Position numbers and translations under genes: made by a program. A stretch of 64,000 nucleotides of DNA from PSRJ01 sp963825305 (GTDB lineage: Bacteria > Acidobacteriota > Terriglobia > Bryobacterales > Bryobacteraceae), in contig CAWGTA010000009.1 in the NCBI GenBank assembly GCA_963825305.1, forward strand, positions 124,001 to 188,000, read 5' to 3'. The notes under the pieces are model-generated. The model did not search any database. It worked only from the letters and a program-made list of their open reading frames with translations, and was not told where the DNA came from. Every line of letters starts with the position of its first letter. Positions within the stretch are counted from its first letter, which is position 1. Shown piece after piece: positions 1-9,767 of the stretch.

Positions 1-32
1 GATTTCGGAGATTCCAGTAGCCGGCCCACCGG

Positions 33-64
33 CGTAGCGCTGGCGATCCTTGTCGCCGGCACAG
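33..64. repeat. short interspersed hairpin repeat, copy 1
   Basis: A 32-base stretch starting CGTAGCGCTGGCGATC recurs at 15804-15834 with a single one-base difference: an extra C here after GATC. Within it, CTGGCGA and TCGCCGG form a short stem around a 5-6 base loop. It lies just upstream of the first gene. Two copies in non-coding positions suggest a dispersed REP-like element; function unknown. Confidence 0.55.
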
Positions 65-116
65 CAGCGCTTGGCGCTGCCGAAGTACAATGGCGGCATC
101 CGCACAAGGAGTCCGC

Positions 117-1728
117 ATGATGCGACGCATCGGAATCGCACTTCTACTCGCGGCCGCCGGCCTGGCCCAGGACGTTTCACGGATGGACCAGGTTGTCGAC
201 TCGTACGTTTCCAACAAGACGTTCATGGGCTCCGTGCTGGTGGCCCGCGGAGACCAGGTCTTGCTGAGCAAGGGTTACGGCTCGGCCAACCTGGAATGGA
301 ACATCCCCAACTCGCCCAGCACCAAATTCCGTCTGGGATCCGTCACCAAGCAGTTCACGGCGGCGTCGATCCTGTTGCTGGAAGAACGCGGCAAGCTGAA
401 GACCGACGACCTGGTGAAGAAGTGGATGCCGGATGCTCCGGCGGCGTGGGACAAGATCACCATCTTCCACTTGCTGACCCACACGTCGGGGATTCCGAGT
501 TTCACCGGCTTCCCTGACTACGCCTCCCTGGAGCCATTCGCTACCACGCCGGAGAAACTGGTGGCGCGTTTCCGCGACAAGCCGCTCGAGTTCGAGCCGG
601 GCGAGAAGTGGAACTACAGCAATTCGGGATATGCGCTGCTCGGTTACCTGATCGAGAAGGCCAGCGGCGAGAGCTATGAAAAATTCCTGCAGGAGAACAT
701 CTTCGGGCCTCTGGGCATGAAGGATTCGGGCTACGATTCGAACACGGCTGATAATTCCGCGGCGCGCGGCGGGTTACGCGCCGGGCAAGGACGGGCCCGT
801 GAACGTGGGCTTCATCCACATGAGCGTCCCCTTCTCGGCGGGCGCGCTGTACTCCACCACCGAGGATCTGCTGCGCTGGGAACAGGGGCTGTTCGGCGGC
901 AAGCTGCTCTCGGCGGCGTCGCTGGCTAAGATGACCACGCCGTTCAAGAATGACTACGCGTTCGGCGTGGGCGTACACACAGTCAACGGGCACAAGGTGA
1001 TCGACCACAACGGCGGGATCGAAGGCTTCAACACTTTTCTGGCTTACTATCCCGAGGACAAGCTGACCGTGGTGGTGCTGGGGAACCTCAATGGGAACGC
1101 ACCCGATCAGATCGCCCCGAAACTGGCTGCGGCCGCGCACGGCGACAAGGTCGAACTGCCCTCGGAGCGCAAGGAGATCACGCTCGCGCCTAAGATCCTG
1201 GAGCAGTACGTGGGGACCTACGAAATGGGGCCCCGGGTCAACTTGATGATCACGCTCGATGGCGGTCAACTGATCAGCCAGATGTCCGGACAGGGCAAGG
1301 TGCCGCTGTTCGCCCGATCCGAGACACGGTTCTTTCCCAAGGTGGTGGATGCCGAAATCGAATTCGGCAAGGATGACAAAGGCGCCTACCTGGTGCTGCA
1401 CCAGGGCGGGCGTGACATGAAGGCGATGCGCACCAGCGACAAGGTGGTGGAACGCAAAGAAATCGCGGTTTCCCCCAAGATCCTGGCACAGTACGCCGGC
1501 ACCTATGAATTGCGGCCGGGGTTTGACCTGGTAGTCACGCTGGAAGGCGACCAGTTAATCTCGCAGGCCACCGGGCAGGGAAAGATCCCGTTATTCGCGG
1601 AGACGGAAACGAAGTTCTTCCCCAAGGTGATGGACGCCGAGATCGAGTTTCTCAAAGACGACAAGGGCAACGTGACGCATTTGATGCTGCACCAGGGACC
1701 GGCGGAGATCAAGGCTGCGCGCAAGTGA
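117..1728 (+). pseudogene. class C beta-lactamase-fold serine hydrolase, frameshifted
   Basis: The product is a penicillin-binding-protein/beta-lactamase-fold serine hydrolase with an N-terminal signal peptide, so probably periplasmic or extracellular. The active-site motifs are SVTK (Ser75) and YSN (Tyr167), followed by an HNGG motif in the second half. The C-terminus carries two tandem copies of a roughly 100-residue beta-rich domain of the DUF3471 type, each with a 'QYxGTYE' start. I start at ATG 117 because AAGGAG lies 5 bases upstream. The reading frame moves +1 in the GC-rich stretch 759-772: the first half continues to 929 out of frame and the second half is open from before 799. Removing one base restores 'RAAGYAPGKDG'. 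The substrate is not predictable. Confidence 0.85.
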
Positions 1729-1734
1729 GGCGGC

Positions 1735-1766
1735 GTTACGGAGCCGTGACTAAAAGGAGCGGTTCC
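1735..1766. repeat. GTTAC-GAGCCGTGAC-AGGAGCGG repeat, half copy
   Basis: This stretch reads GTTACGGAGCCGTGAC, four bases, then AGGAGCGG. It matches the half-sites that form long hairpins at 38414-38485 and 44214-44304. It lies immediately after the stop of the serine hydrolase gene. No second arm is visible here, so it cannot form the same stem. Confidence 0.6.
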
Positions 1767-1902
1767 TAGTACGTTTTACTGATGAACTGCATTGCATGGT
1801 TTGCAATCCGCTTTCTGACTCTGATACCATCTAGGAGGCTACGGATATCCTTCCCTTGAAGCTGCATCACCAAACCAACCAACGGAGTAAGCAACCAACT
1901 GA

Positions 1903-2319
1903 ATGAGTTTTACTGTATTTCTTGGCAATCTGCCCATTTGGGTCACCGCTGACGACATCAAGCAATGGCTAGCCGCCGAAGACCTTGTGGCCGATGCCGT
2001 CAAAGTTATCCGCAATCACGAAACACAAGAGTCCAAGGGTTTCGCCTTCGTCGAAGCGCCGACCGCCGATGAAATGCAGGCGATCATTCGCCGTTTCGAC
2101 CGCGCCCCTCTGGAAGACCGGCTTTTGCGAGCCAACCCCGCTCAACCGCCCAAGGGCAAAGATGGTCGCAGCCCGCAAGCGGCAGCCGTTCCCGCACCGA
2201 GCGCCGAACCATCGGCGACGGCCCAAATGCAGCGGCCTCCGCGCCGCAAACGGGGCGGCAAAGATCGGGAGCGAACTCCACGTAGCGCCTTTGCAACCGA
2301 ACTGGCAAAGGTTCTCTGA
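1903..2319 (+). CDS. RRM-domain RNA-binding protein
   Basis: A small RNA-binding protein with one N-terminal RNA recognition motif. RNP2 is VFLGNL at residues 5-10 and RNP1 is KGFAFVEA from residue 45. The C-terminal 60 residues are a basic, low-complexity tail rich in Pro, Arg and Lys ('PPRRKRGGKDRER') that probably adds non-specific RNA affinity. Bacterial single-RRM proteins of this size (138 aa) are often cold-induced. It is monocistronic, with about 170 bases of leader after the previous gene. The ribosome binding site is weak (a GGAG about 17 bases upstream), so the start is less certain than the domain. Confidence 0.85.
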   Translation: MSFTVFLGNLPIWVTADDIKQWLAAEDLVADAVKVIRNHETQESKGFAFVEAPTADEMQAIIRRFDRAPLEDRLLRANPAQPPKGKDGRSPQAAAVPAPSAEPSATAQMQRPPRRKRGGKDRERTPRSAFATELAKVL

Positions 2320-2460
2320 CCTGTCCGCCCGCCGCGGTGTACCACCGCATCCCACAGTATTACCCAGCACACCTGTGAACGGTATTCACGTTGACCGGCC
2401 TGTTATCTGTCTTTTTTTTAATGAATTGTCGTTGGCAGGCGGCTTGCACTCGAGGTCCGC

Positions 2461-3720
2461 ATGAAAATTGCCTGGCTCGGCTGCATCCTTTTTAGCAGCC
2501 TCCTCGTCGCCGGAACACAAGACTCCGAAACCAACGTCAACACCCGTTACACGGTGGAAAGCGTGATCGTCTCCGGAGACGGCTGGAGCACCAACCTGGC
2601 GTCCGACCGTCCGGACGAACGGATCAGTTCCGGGTTGCGGCGGCAGATTACCGACCTGATCGGAGCCAAGTTGAGCCCGGCGGCGCTGGACAATCTGGCC
2701 GGCAAGCTGTGTAAGGAATTCCACGCGCGCACCGTGACCCACCACGTCCTGCGCGGCGCGTTTCCCGAGTACGTCCAAGTGGTTTTCGAGATCACGCTGC
2801 GGCCCACGCGCTTCGATGTTTCCGTCCCCAAATTCCTGTACAGCTCCAAGCAAGGGTGGAGCGGGGCGGTGGAAGGCACGGCTACCATCCAACACAACGG
2901 CTTCACGTTCGGGCTGGTCAGCGATGGCGACGAACTGGCGGAGCGCTACACCGGAATGATGGCGCGCTATGAAAACACACGGCTCGGCTCCGATCGCGTG
3001 CACTTCCGTTTCCAGTTTGCCAGCTATCACGAACAGTGGAACGGGGCCACCCGAAGCGATGCCCCCCTGGAAGATACTTCCGGGCTCTATCGTACACGCG
3101 AGAGCTTCGAGCCGGTGCTGACGCTGGTGCTGGCTAAGCCGTTGACACTGAGCGTGGGCGCCGGGTTCCAGCGCTTCCAGGATGAGCTTCCGGCCGGCCA
3201 GACCGAAGCGGCTAACGCCCTGCTTACGACGCTGCAGTATCGGCGGCGCTGGGACGATTCGGATTATCAGCAGGATCTGGACGCGGCATACGACCTGCGT
3301 GAGGCCACCCGGGTTCTGGCCAGCGATTTCGCCTACGGCCGCCACCACTGGAACTTGCACTATGTGCTTACGCACGGCAAACATACGGTCACCGATACGG
3401 TGAGCGGAGGCGTGCTCACGGGGCGCGCGCCCCTCTTTGAGCGCTATTTCCTGGGTAACAGCACCACCTTGCGGGGCTGGAACAAGTTTGAAATTGACCC
3501 CCTGGGTGGAAACCGGATGGCTCACAATTCCGTCGAGTATCGTTACGGCATCTTTCAGGTTTTTTACGATGTCGGTTCGGTTTGGGAAAGCGGCCAGCCT
3601 GCCGTGGTAAGACACTCGGTCGGCACAGGGCTGCGGCAGGGTCCCATGTTTGCGGCCGTGGCGTTTCCATTGCGGGAAGGCCACGTAGATCCGATCTTCA
3701 TGGTGGGCATGAATTATTGA
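2461..3720 (+). CDS. Omp85/BamA-like outer membrane beta-barrel protein
   Basis: An exported protein (signal peptide 'LGCILFSSLLVAG') whose first about 120 residues resemble a POTRA-like beta-alpha-beta domain. It is followed by a barrel domain ending in an aromatic residue (Tyr). 'STTLRGW' near residue 337, followed by 'N-S-V-E-Y-R-Y', matches the conserved [VIL]RG[FW] lumen motif and final strands of the Omp85/TamA bacterial surface antigen family. At 419 residues with at most one POTRA it is shorter than BamA. Likely roles are insertion or secretion of outer membrane proteins or lipids; the substrate is unknown. The stop overlaps the start of the next gene (TGATG), placing it first in an operon that ends with ntrYX. 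Confidence 0.75.
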   Translation: MKIAWLGCILFSSLLVAGTQDSETNVNTRYTVESVIVSGDGWSTNLASDRPDERISSGLRRQITDLIGAKLSPAALDNLAGKLCKEFHARTVTHHVLRGAFPEYVQVVFEITLRPTRFDVSVPKFLYSSKQGWSGAVEGTATIQHNGFTFGLVSDGDELAERYTGMMARYENTRLGSDRVHFRFQFASYHEQWNGATRSDAPLEDTSGLYRTRESFEPVLTLVLAKPLTLSVGAGFQRFQDELPAGQTEAANALLTTLQYRRRWDDSDYQQDLDAAYDLREATRVLASDFAYGRHHWNLHYVLTHGKHTVTDTVSGGVLTGRAPLFERYFLGNSTTLRGWNKFEIDPLGGNRMAHNSVEYRYGIFQVFYDVGSVWESGQPAVVRHSVGTGLRQGPMFAAVAFPLREGHVDPIFMVGMNY

Positions 3721-4352
3721 TGGCGCATTTCGCGCGCGAAAAAATTAGCCGCAGGAGCTGGCTTCTGGCCGGCTTGGCCCTACCTCTGTTCCGCGCGCGA
3801 GCTGCCGAAAATTTCTCCGTCATCTTCGATGGCGACACTCTGCGGGTTGCTGCTCCGCAACTGCACTTCCTGTCGGGTAAGCCGCTGGCTCGCTTGAAGG
3901 ACGCCAATACGGTCGTGTTTCTTTCGCAGATTACGCTCTACGGCGACGACCATGGCACGGTATTCCGGCGCGCTCCGGAGCGTCTCACTATCAGCTATGA
4001 CATTTGGGAAGAGAAGTTCCAGGTGTCGCTGGGTTTGGACGGGCGCTCGGCGAAACGTCTTTCGCTCGGCGGCGCGGAAGCCTGGTGCCTGGATAATCTC
4101 GCCATCAGCGCGCTCGGTTTGGCCCCCAACCGGCCTTTCTGGCTGCGCTTCGAATTGCGGGAAGAGGATCCGCGGGAGTTCGGCTCGGTGATGGGCGATC
4201 CCGGTATCAGCCTGCGCGGCCTGATCGAACGTCTGGCCCGCAAACCGGGAGCGGATGAAGCGCACTGGACGCTGGAGGCGGGCCCCATGCGCCTTGCGGA
4301 TCTCCGTCGCAGGGTGGCGCGCGGGACCGAAAACCGTGAATCGGCTTCGTAA
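3720..4352 (+). CDS. exported DUF4390-like protein
   Basis: A 210-residue exported protein with a Tat-like N-terminus ('SRRSWLLAG' then an Ala-rich cleavage region 'RARAA'). The body has the layout of DUF4390 proteins: a beta-rich N-terminal part, 'LTISYDIWEEKFQVSL', then a helical segment and 'PFWLRFELREED'. DUF4390 genes are known to sit immediately upstream of ntrY in Betaproteobacteria, and here the gene overlaps ntrY by 17 bases, which supports the call. ATG 3720 overlaps the preceding stop (TGATG). A role in sensing for, or signalling to, NtrY is an inference from context. Confidence 0.6.
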   Translation: MAHFAREKISRRSWLLAGLALPLFRARAAENFSVIFDGDTLRVAAPQLHFLSGKPLARLKDANTVVFLSQITLYGDDHGTVFRRAPERLTISYDIWEEKFQVSLGLDGRSAKRLSLGGAEAWCLDNLAISALGLAPNRPFWLRFELREEDPREFGSVMGDPGISLRGLIERLARKPGADEAHWTLEAGPMRLADLRRRVARGTENRESAS

Positions 4353-5752
4353 CAGACTGATCCTGATCTTCCTGGCCGCCACACTAGCGCCGCTGGCGCT
4401 TACGGTGTGGTTCACCAACTCACTGCTGGACCGTAGTCTGGAGTACTCTTCCACCACGCAGCTCGACGCGCTTTCGAAATCCGCGCAGAGTCATCGGGCA
4501 CGAGTTCTACCGGCACCTGAGCGAGGAGCTGAAAAACGAAGCTGCGTCCGGCCGCCAGGCGCCTTTGAAGTACCGCCAGACCGAGCGCACGCTCTGGCCG
4601 GAAAGCGTGCGAACATTCGCAGCCGGCGGCGAACCGGAATCATTCACGCTCAGCGGGGATGAGGGCAACCGGCTGGAGTACCTGGTACGGCAGGGCGGTG
4701 ACGTGTGGGTCTACCAGATGGCCCTGGGAGAAGTGGGAATGGACCGCCTGGCCAGACAGATCGGCGAAGCGCGCGGCTTGGTGGAGCGCGCCAACAGCCT
4801 GGATCTGCGCCGCGGCTTCAGGCTGGTCTACGTGCTGCTGGCAGCCTCCGTGTGGCTGGTCTCCCTGGCGCTGCTGATCTATTTTGCGCATCGCATCAGC
4901 CGGCCGATTCTGGAACTGACGGCGGGGTTGACCAAGCTCGCTTCGGGCGATTTGAACGCCCGCGTCGCCGTACGCCGGGATGACGAAATCGGCCGCGCCG
5001 GATGGGCCTTCAATGACATGGCGGAGCGGCTCCAGGAAAGCACCGAGCGGCTGGTCTATCTGCGCCAGCTTGCCAGTTGGCAGGCCCTGGCGCGCAAGAC
5101 CGCGCACGAAGTCAAGAATTCGCTCACGCCCATCCGCCTCACGGTGGAAGAGATGCTGGCGCGCGCAGGAGGCTCGGACCGCGCCTTCCTGGAACAGGCC
5201 GCGCAGATTGTGGTGGATGAGATCGAAACGCTGGAGCGCCGTGTGAGCGCGTTCTCGCAGTTCGCCGCTGAGCCGCCCGTGAGCCCGGCCGCCTTGGATG
5301 TGAACTCGCTGCTCGAGGAACGCATGGCGTTCTTGAAGACGGCACATCCCGAGGTGGCCTACGACTGCCGGCTGGCATACCAGGCGCCGCGCGTGATGGC
5401 TGATCAGGACCTGATCAAGGGAATTTTGACCAACCTGCTGGAGAACGCTGCCGAAGCCGCGGGACAAGGCGGGCGCATCCTGGGGATGACGTCGGCGGAG
5501 AACGGGCACGTGGCCATCGAAGTCCACGATTCCGGGCCGGGACTCAGCGAACAGGCCCAGGCGTCGCTGTTTCAACCCACGATCTCCTTCAAGAAGCGCG
5601 GCATGGGGCTGGGACTCTCGATTGCCCGCAAGAGCGCCCTGCTGTCGGGCGGCGATATTCTTCTGGTGAAAGGAGAGCTGGGCGGCGCCGGATTCCGCGT
5701 GCTGCTGCCCGCAACCGCTAATGCCCACCAGGCGCGTCCTGATCGTGGATGA
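4336..5752 (+). pseudogene. ntrY: NtrY-like sensor histidine kinase, frameshifted
   Basis: A membrane histidine kinase with two transmembrane segments (near residues 5-27 and about 165-190), a periplasmic loop, a HAMP domain ('RISRPI...GDLNARV'), an H-box HEVKNSLTPI, an N-box NLLENAAEAA and the G-boxes DSGPGL and GMGLGLSIA. It starts at GTG 4336, inside the end of the DUF4390-like gene. The frame moves +1 at 4489-4492 within the periplasmic region: 'DALSKSAQ' precedes it in one frame and 'IGHEFYRHLSEE' follows in the next. Without the extra base the protein is a normal NtrY-like kinase. It overlaps ntrX by 32 bases, so the two are translationally coupled. Confidence 0.87.
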
Positions 5753-7073
5753 TGAGGAGAATATCGGGCGCTCGCTTCGGTTGATTCTGGAACGCGAAGG
5801 CTACGTGGTGAATCTGTGCCGTTCGGTAGCCGAGTTTAAGACGCATCCGGATGCGCAGCGCGCCGACGCCTTTCTGTTCGACATGAAACTGCCGGACGGC
5901 AGCGGCATCGACCTGCTGCGGGCCGTGCGGCAGAACAGCGTTTCGTCGCCGGCTATCATGATCTCGGGACACGGCACCATTGCCGATGCGGTGGAGGCGA
6001 CGCGCGCCGGCGCTTTCGACTTCCTGGAAAAGCCGCTGAGCCGCGACCGCGTGCTGCTGGCTCTGAAGAACGCGCTGGAACACGCCAACCTGCGCAGAGA
6101 AAATGAGCGGCTGCGCGAGCTGGTGGGCGGGGCGCCCAGCATGATCGGCAACAGCCCGGCGTGGGCGCGCGCGGTGGAGCAGGCATCGCTGGCCGCGCGC
6201 TCGGATGCGCGTGTGCTGCTGATCGGCGAATCGGGCACCGGCAAGGAACTGCTGGCGGCCCACATCCACAACTCCAGCCCCTTCGCCTCCGGACCCTTCG
6301 TGAAGGTGAACTGCGCCGCCATTCCCACGGAGCTGCTGGAGACCGAACTGTTCGGACACGAGAAGGGCTCGTTTACCGGCGCCACGGCCGCGCGCCGCGG
6401 CAAATTCGAATTGGCGGACGGCGGCACCATTTTTCTGGACGAAGTGGGCGATCTGCACGGAGCCTCGCAAGCCAAGCTATTGCGCGTGCTGCAGGAGGGC
6501 GAGTTTCACCGCGTAGGTGGCGAGCAGATCATCAAGGTGACGGTACGCGTGGTCTCGGCGACCAATCGCGATCTTTCGGGCATGGTGGCGCAGGAGAAAT
6601 TCCGCGAGGACCTGTATTACCGCTTGAGCGTGGTTCCCATCCGCGTGCCGGCGCTGCGCGAGCGGCCGCAGGACATTCGCGCACTGGCCGAATACTTCCT
6701 GGAAGATTTTTGCGCGCGCAACAATTTCAAATCACGCATGCTGGATCCGGCGGCGCTGCCCCTGCTGGAAAGTTACGGCTGGCCGGGCAACGCGCGCGAG
6801 CTGCGGAACGTGATCGAGCGCATGGCGATACTTTCACCCGGCGACCGCCTGACCAAGGATTCCATTCCGGTGGAGATCCGGGTCCAGCGGGAGGCGGGGC
6901 CGAAGTCGAGTGTTCAGGAAGCGCGCGAATCGGCTGAGCGCGAGCACATACTGCGCGCGCTCGAAGAAGCCAAGTGGAACGTGTCGGGTGCTGCAAGGGC
7001 GCTGGGGATGGAACGCACCAATTTGCACAAGCGGATTCGGGCTTTGGGGCTGAGCCGGGAAAATTCGCGGTAG
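5721..7073 (+). CDS. ntrX: NtrX-like sigma-54-dependent response regulator
   Basis: An NtrC-family activator of 450 residues. The receiver domain has acidic residues DDE at 10-12 and phospho-acceptor Asp54 in 'LFDMKLPDG'. The AAA+ domain has Walker A GESGTGKE, the sigma-54 contact loop GSFTGA (a common variant of GAFTGA), Walker B 'GGTIFLDEVG' and 'RFREDLYYRL'. A Fis-type helix-turn-helix closes the protein ('NVSGAARALGMERTNLHKRI'). It is the partner of the upstream NtrY; such pairs regulate nitrogen metabolism or envelope functions through sigma-54 promoters. The Omp85-like protein in the same operon favours an envelope role here, which is inference. Confidence 0.93.
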   Translation: MPTRRVLIVDDEENIGRSLRLILEREGYVVNLCRSVAEFKTHPDAQRADAFLFDMKLPDGSGIDLLRAVRQNSVSSPAIMISGHGTIADAVEATRAGAFDFLEKPLSRDRVLLALKNALEHANLRRENERLRELVGGAPSMIGNSPAWARAVEQASLAARSDARVLLIGESGTGKELLAAHIHNSSPFASGPFVKVNCAAIPTELLETELFGHEKGSFTGATAARRGKFELADGGTIFLDEVGDLHGASQAKLLRVLQEGEFHRVGGEQIIKVTVRVVSATNRDLSGMVAQEKFREDLYYRLSVVPIRVPALRERPQDIRALAEYFLEDFCARNNFKSRMLDPAALPLLESYGWPGNARELRNVIERMAILSPGDRLTKDSIPVEIRVQREAGPKSSVQEARESAEREHILRALEEAKWNVSGAARALGMERTNLHKRIRALGLSRENSR

Positions 7074-7548
7074 GGGCTTCCGGGAGTCGGCTCAGAGCGT
7101 TGATCCTTCTCATCCAGCCTTCCGGGAACCGGACTTACCAGGACTGATATCCGAGAACGTCCAACCGTTGGTGGTAATGGCGTTTGCGACAGCTCTCGGA
7201 GCAGGGCGGCTGAAGATGACCCCTTTCCTGCAATACATGCCACACCTACAAGAATGCCACCTGGGCTACCGACGCACTGAGGCAATGGCAGAACGAATCG
7301 CCATGGCGGCTGGCGAATTAATTCCGCTTTCGGCCATTGCATTGGAGTGATCCGGCAACTCGGAGAAGGTGAGATTGTTATGTCCTGCGGTGCTTTGCCT
7401 CCTCCTCGCCCTTCCCCGGAAAGCCGATCCCTGGCTAACCGCTCCGAGGGTGCAACGTAGGTACGATTGCAGTTTAAGGAGGCGCGATGGCAATATACTT
7501 GGAGTCGAACTCAATCAAGTCGGCGGCTGACCTCAACTGGAGGGCAAC
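7074..7548. other. intergenic region without a supported gene
   Basis: About 475 bases between ntrX and the beta-propeller lipoprotein gene. The only open frame of note (7168-7350) lacks a ribosome binding site and recognisable motifs. A TATACT hexamer at 7494-7499 could be the -10 of the downstream gene, but I see no well-spaced -35. A GGAGGG Shine-Dalgarno precedes ATG 7549. Confidence 0.5.
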
Positions 7549-8622
7549 ATGACAAAGATTTGTAGTGTTTTCGTGTCGCTGGTATTGCTTGCCGCATGCA
7601 TGACGCAAGTAGGCGCTCAACAAGGTGGGGCACCTGCCAATAAGAAAAATTTGGCGGAGCCAAAGAATGCGACGGCACAGCGCGAAAAGCCCATGGTGTT
7701 GACCGAAGCCATTCCTCTCGAAAACGCCAAAGGGCGTTTTGATCACTTTGCGATGGGCGGCGGCAGGTTGTTCGTTGCCGCCCTCGGAAGCAACGCCGTC
7801 GAGGCGATCAACATTGGCGGGCGAATCCTCGACCACACCATCACCGGCGTGCCCAATCCACAGGGCATAGCCTTCTCCCCGGAGACCAACAAGCTGTTTG
7901 TCGCCAGCGGCCGGGGCAAGGTCTACATCTATGACGGTAAGTCATACGCTGAGATCGCGACCGTGGATTTCCCGGGAGGCGCCGATAACCTGCGATATGA
8001 TGCGGCCACCAAACGGGTATACGTTGGCTGCGGCGACGATGAAAAATCCGGGGCAATTGCGATGATCGATGCCACAACCAATCAACGACTCGACGAAGAA
8101 TACAAGCTGGGCGGGGAGCCCGAGTCGTTCCAGCTTGAAAAATCCGGCCCCAACATCTACGTCAATGTACCGGACCTGAAACAGATCGTCGTGGTCAATC
8201 GCGCTACCAAACAGATCGTGCATTGGCCTTTGAACGGCGTGGAAAGCAATTTCCCAATGGCGCTGAATGAGGCAGATCACCGCTTGTTCGTCGGCGTACA
8301 CGTGCCGCCACGCCTCGCTGTATATGACACCAACTCAGGGCGCCTCGTCGCCGCACTGCCGAGCATCCAGGACAGCGATGATTTGTACTTTGATGCCGAT
8401 CGCAAACGCGTTTACATGCCGGGCGGGGAAGGTTTTATAGCCGTGTTTCAAATGACCGATCCCGAACACTACCAGCTTCTGGCCAGAATTCCAACTGCCG
8501 TGGGCGCCAAGACGGCTGGTTACTATGGGAAGCAAGGGAAAGGCTTCGATCGTTTTTATCTAGCCGTTCCAGCTCGCGGCAGCCAGACCGCCGAAGTCAG
8601 AATCTATACGGTCCAGGATTGA
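7549..8622 (+). CDS. YncE-like beta-propeller lipoprotein
   Basis: A 357-residue exported protein. The N-terminus is a lipoprotein signal (hydrophobic stretch then LAAC, Cys17). The body is a run of about 40-residue repeats of the YVTN/YncE type, such as 'GRLFVAALGSNAVEAINI', 'NKLFVASGRGKVYIYDG' and 'KRVYVGCGDD', expected to fold as a seven-bladed propeller. These proteins bind ligands or partner proteins, and no catalytic residues are evident. It ends 20 bases from the end of an opposing propeller gene (8643-9767), an unusual tail-to-tail pair. Confidence 0.82.
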   Translation: MTKICSVFVSLVLLAACMTQVGAQQGGAPANKKNLAEPKNATAQREKPMVLTEAIPLENAKGRFDHFAMGGGRLFVAALGSNAVEAINIGGRILDHTITGVPNPQGIAFSPETNKLFVASGRGKVYIYDGKSYAEIATVDFPGGADNLRYDAATKRVYVGCGDDEKSGAIAMIDATTNQRLDEEYKLGGEPESFQLEKSGPNIYVNVPDLKQIVVVNRATKQIVHWPLNGVESNFPMALNEADHRLFVGVHVPPRLAVYDTNSGRLVAALPSIQDSDDLYFDADRKRVYMPGGEGFIAVFQMTDPEHYQLLARIPTAVGAKTAGYYGKQGKGFDRFYLAVPARGSQTAEVRIYTVQD

Positions 8623-8642
8623 TCAAGGCGCGGACTTCTGTC

Positions 8643-9767
8643 TCACTTTCTTGGCGCGACCACGTAGATGCCCTTCCCGGCAACCGGAACGAAGATGTGT
8701 TTGTTGGTCGCGTTCACGGCAACCGAGTGACCCCCGAGGGGAATGTTGGCAACAAACTCTTCAGTAGTGCCGTCGACCACGGCCACCCCTCCACTTACCG
8801 CGCCACGCGAGAAGTAATAGTTGTTGGACCCCGGATCGTACCAGACTTCGTCCGCGTCGGCGCCTTGGCGCACGGTCTTTAGAATATTCCCGGTTTTAGA
8901 ATCGATAGACACGCCGCCCACACTGCCACAGACGGTCATCAGACGCCCGTTTGGCCCAACTGTAAGGCCGCTAACCGTAAGATCGAGCAGACCGCCTGAG
9001 CATTCCACCGGAAAGCTTTTGACCGGATTCGAGAGCTTGTGGGGATCGAAGACATCGATACGATTTTTCTTTCCAGGAACGTTCTGGTAAAACAGTCCGG
9101 TCTGGCGCACCCAAACCGGCTGTTCCATGCCATCCTGGTCCGCCGGATAAACGTAATGGCCCAACACGACCCCATCGGTAACTGAGATGAAAGTGACGCG
9201 CGGCGGCGAATCCCCATCATTCTCAGCCAGCAGAATCCGATCGATCGGATCATAAGCCATTTCATCGACCCGGCCCTTCCCCCCGGTTGGGATCGACCGA
9301 ATGATGGCCGTGCCCGGTTTGGTCGCGTCGGCCTCAATGATGTTGCCGTCACCATCTCCGGCCCACACGTGGCCGAGGTCGTCGGTGACGACTCCATTTG
9401 GCCCCGCACAGTGGCGCAGTTCCCTGGGTTGGCCGGGGCAAGGCCTGCTCCCGGTGTAGTGGCCGCGTCCGATGAACCCCAGGAACGTGTCCGTGGCGGA
9501 ATCAACCAGGTCGATAGCGTTATTCGTACGGTCGGCCAGGTAGTACCGTTGCGCGGAGTTGTCATTCCAGCTGACGTCGAAGGCGCCGAGATTGGTGGGC
9601 GAACCTTTGACTTGAACCGGTTCCGTGAATATCCCGGATTCTCGTGGCCCGGATTGTGCAGACCTGGTTGATGGCGGAGTTTGGCCTGATGACGGTGGTG
9701 CGCTTCCAATGGCGGCCAGGAATGCCGAGCAGACGATGGCACAAATTCTGAGTGTTGCAGTGTTCAT
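8643..9767 (-). CDS. exported beta-propeller protein (YncE/NHL-like)
   Basis: A 374-residue protein with a signal peptide ('ICAIVCSAFLAAIGSAPPSSGQ') followed by propeller-type repeats ('YYLADRTNNAIDLVDSATDTFLGFIG', 'GVVTDDLGHVWAGDGDGNIIEAD', 'NRIDVFDP', 'VAVVDGTTEEFVANIPLG'). A perfect AAGGAGG Shine-Dalgarno lies 6-7 bases before ATG 9767. The function is unknown; a periplasmic binding or scaffold role is likely. It is convergent with the propeller lipoprotein at 7549 but clearly different from it in sequence. Confidence 0.8.
   Translation of the reverse strand: MNTATLRICAIVCSAFLAAIGSAPPSSGQTPPSTRSAQSGPRESGIFTEPVQVKGSPTNLGAFDVSWNDNSAQRYYLADRTNNAIDLVDSATDTFLGFIGRGHYTGSRPCPGQPRELRHCAGPNGVVTDDLGHVWAGDGDGNIIEADATKPGTAIIRSIPTGGKGRVDEMAYDPIDRILLAENDGDSPPRVTFISVTDGVVLGHYVYPADQDGMEQPVWVRQTGLFYQNVPGKKNRIDVFDPHKLSNPVKSFPVECSGGLLDLTVSGLTVGPNGRLMTVCGSVGGVSIDSKTGNILKTVRQGADADEVWYDPGSNNYYFSRGAVSGGVAVVDGTTEEFVANIPLGGHSVAVNATNKHIFVPVAGKGIYVVAPRK

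Noticed and set aside
7168..7350. Possible 60-residue small protein.
   Set aside because: No ribosome binding site, no recognisable motif and non-typical composition.
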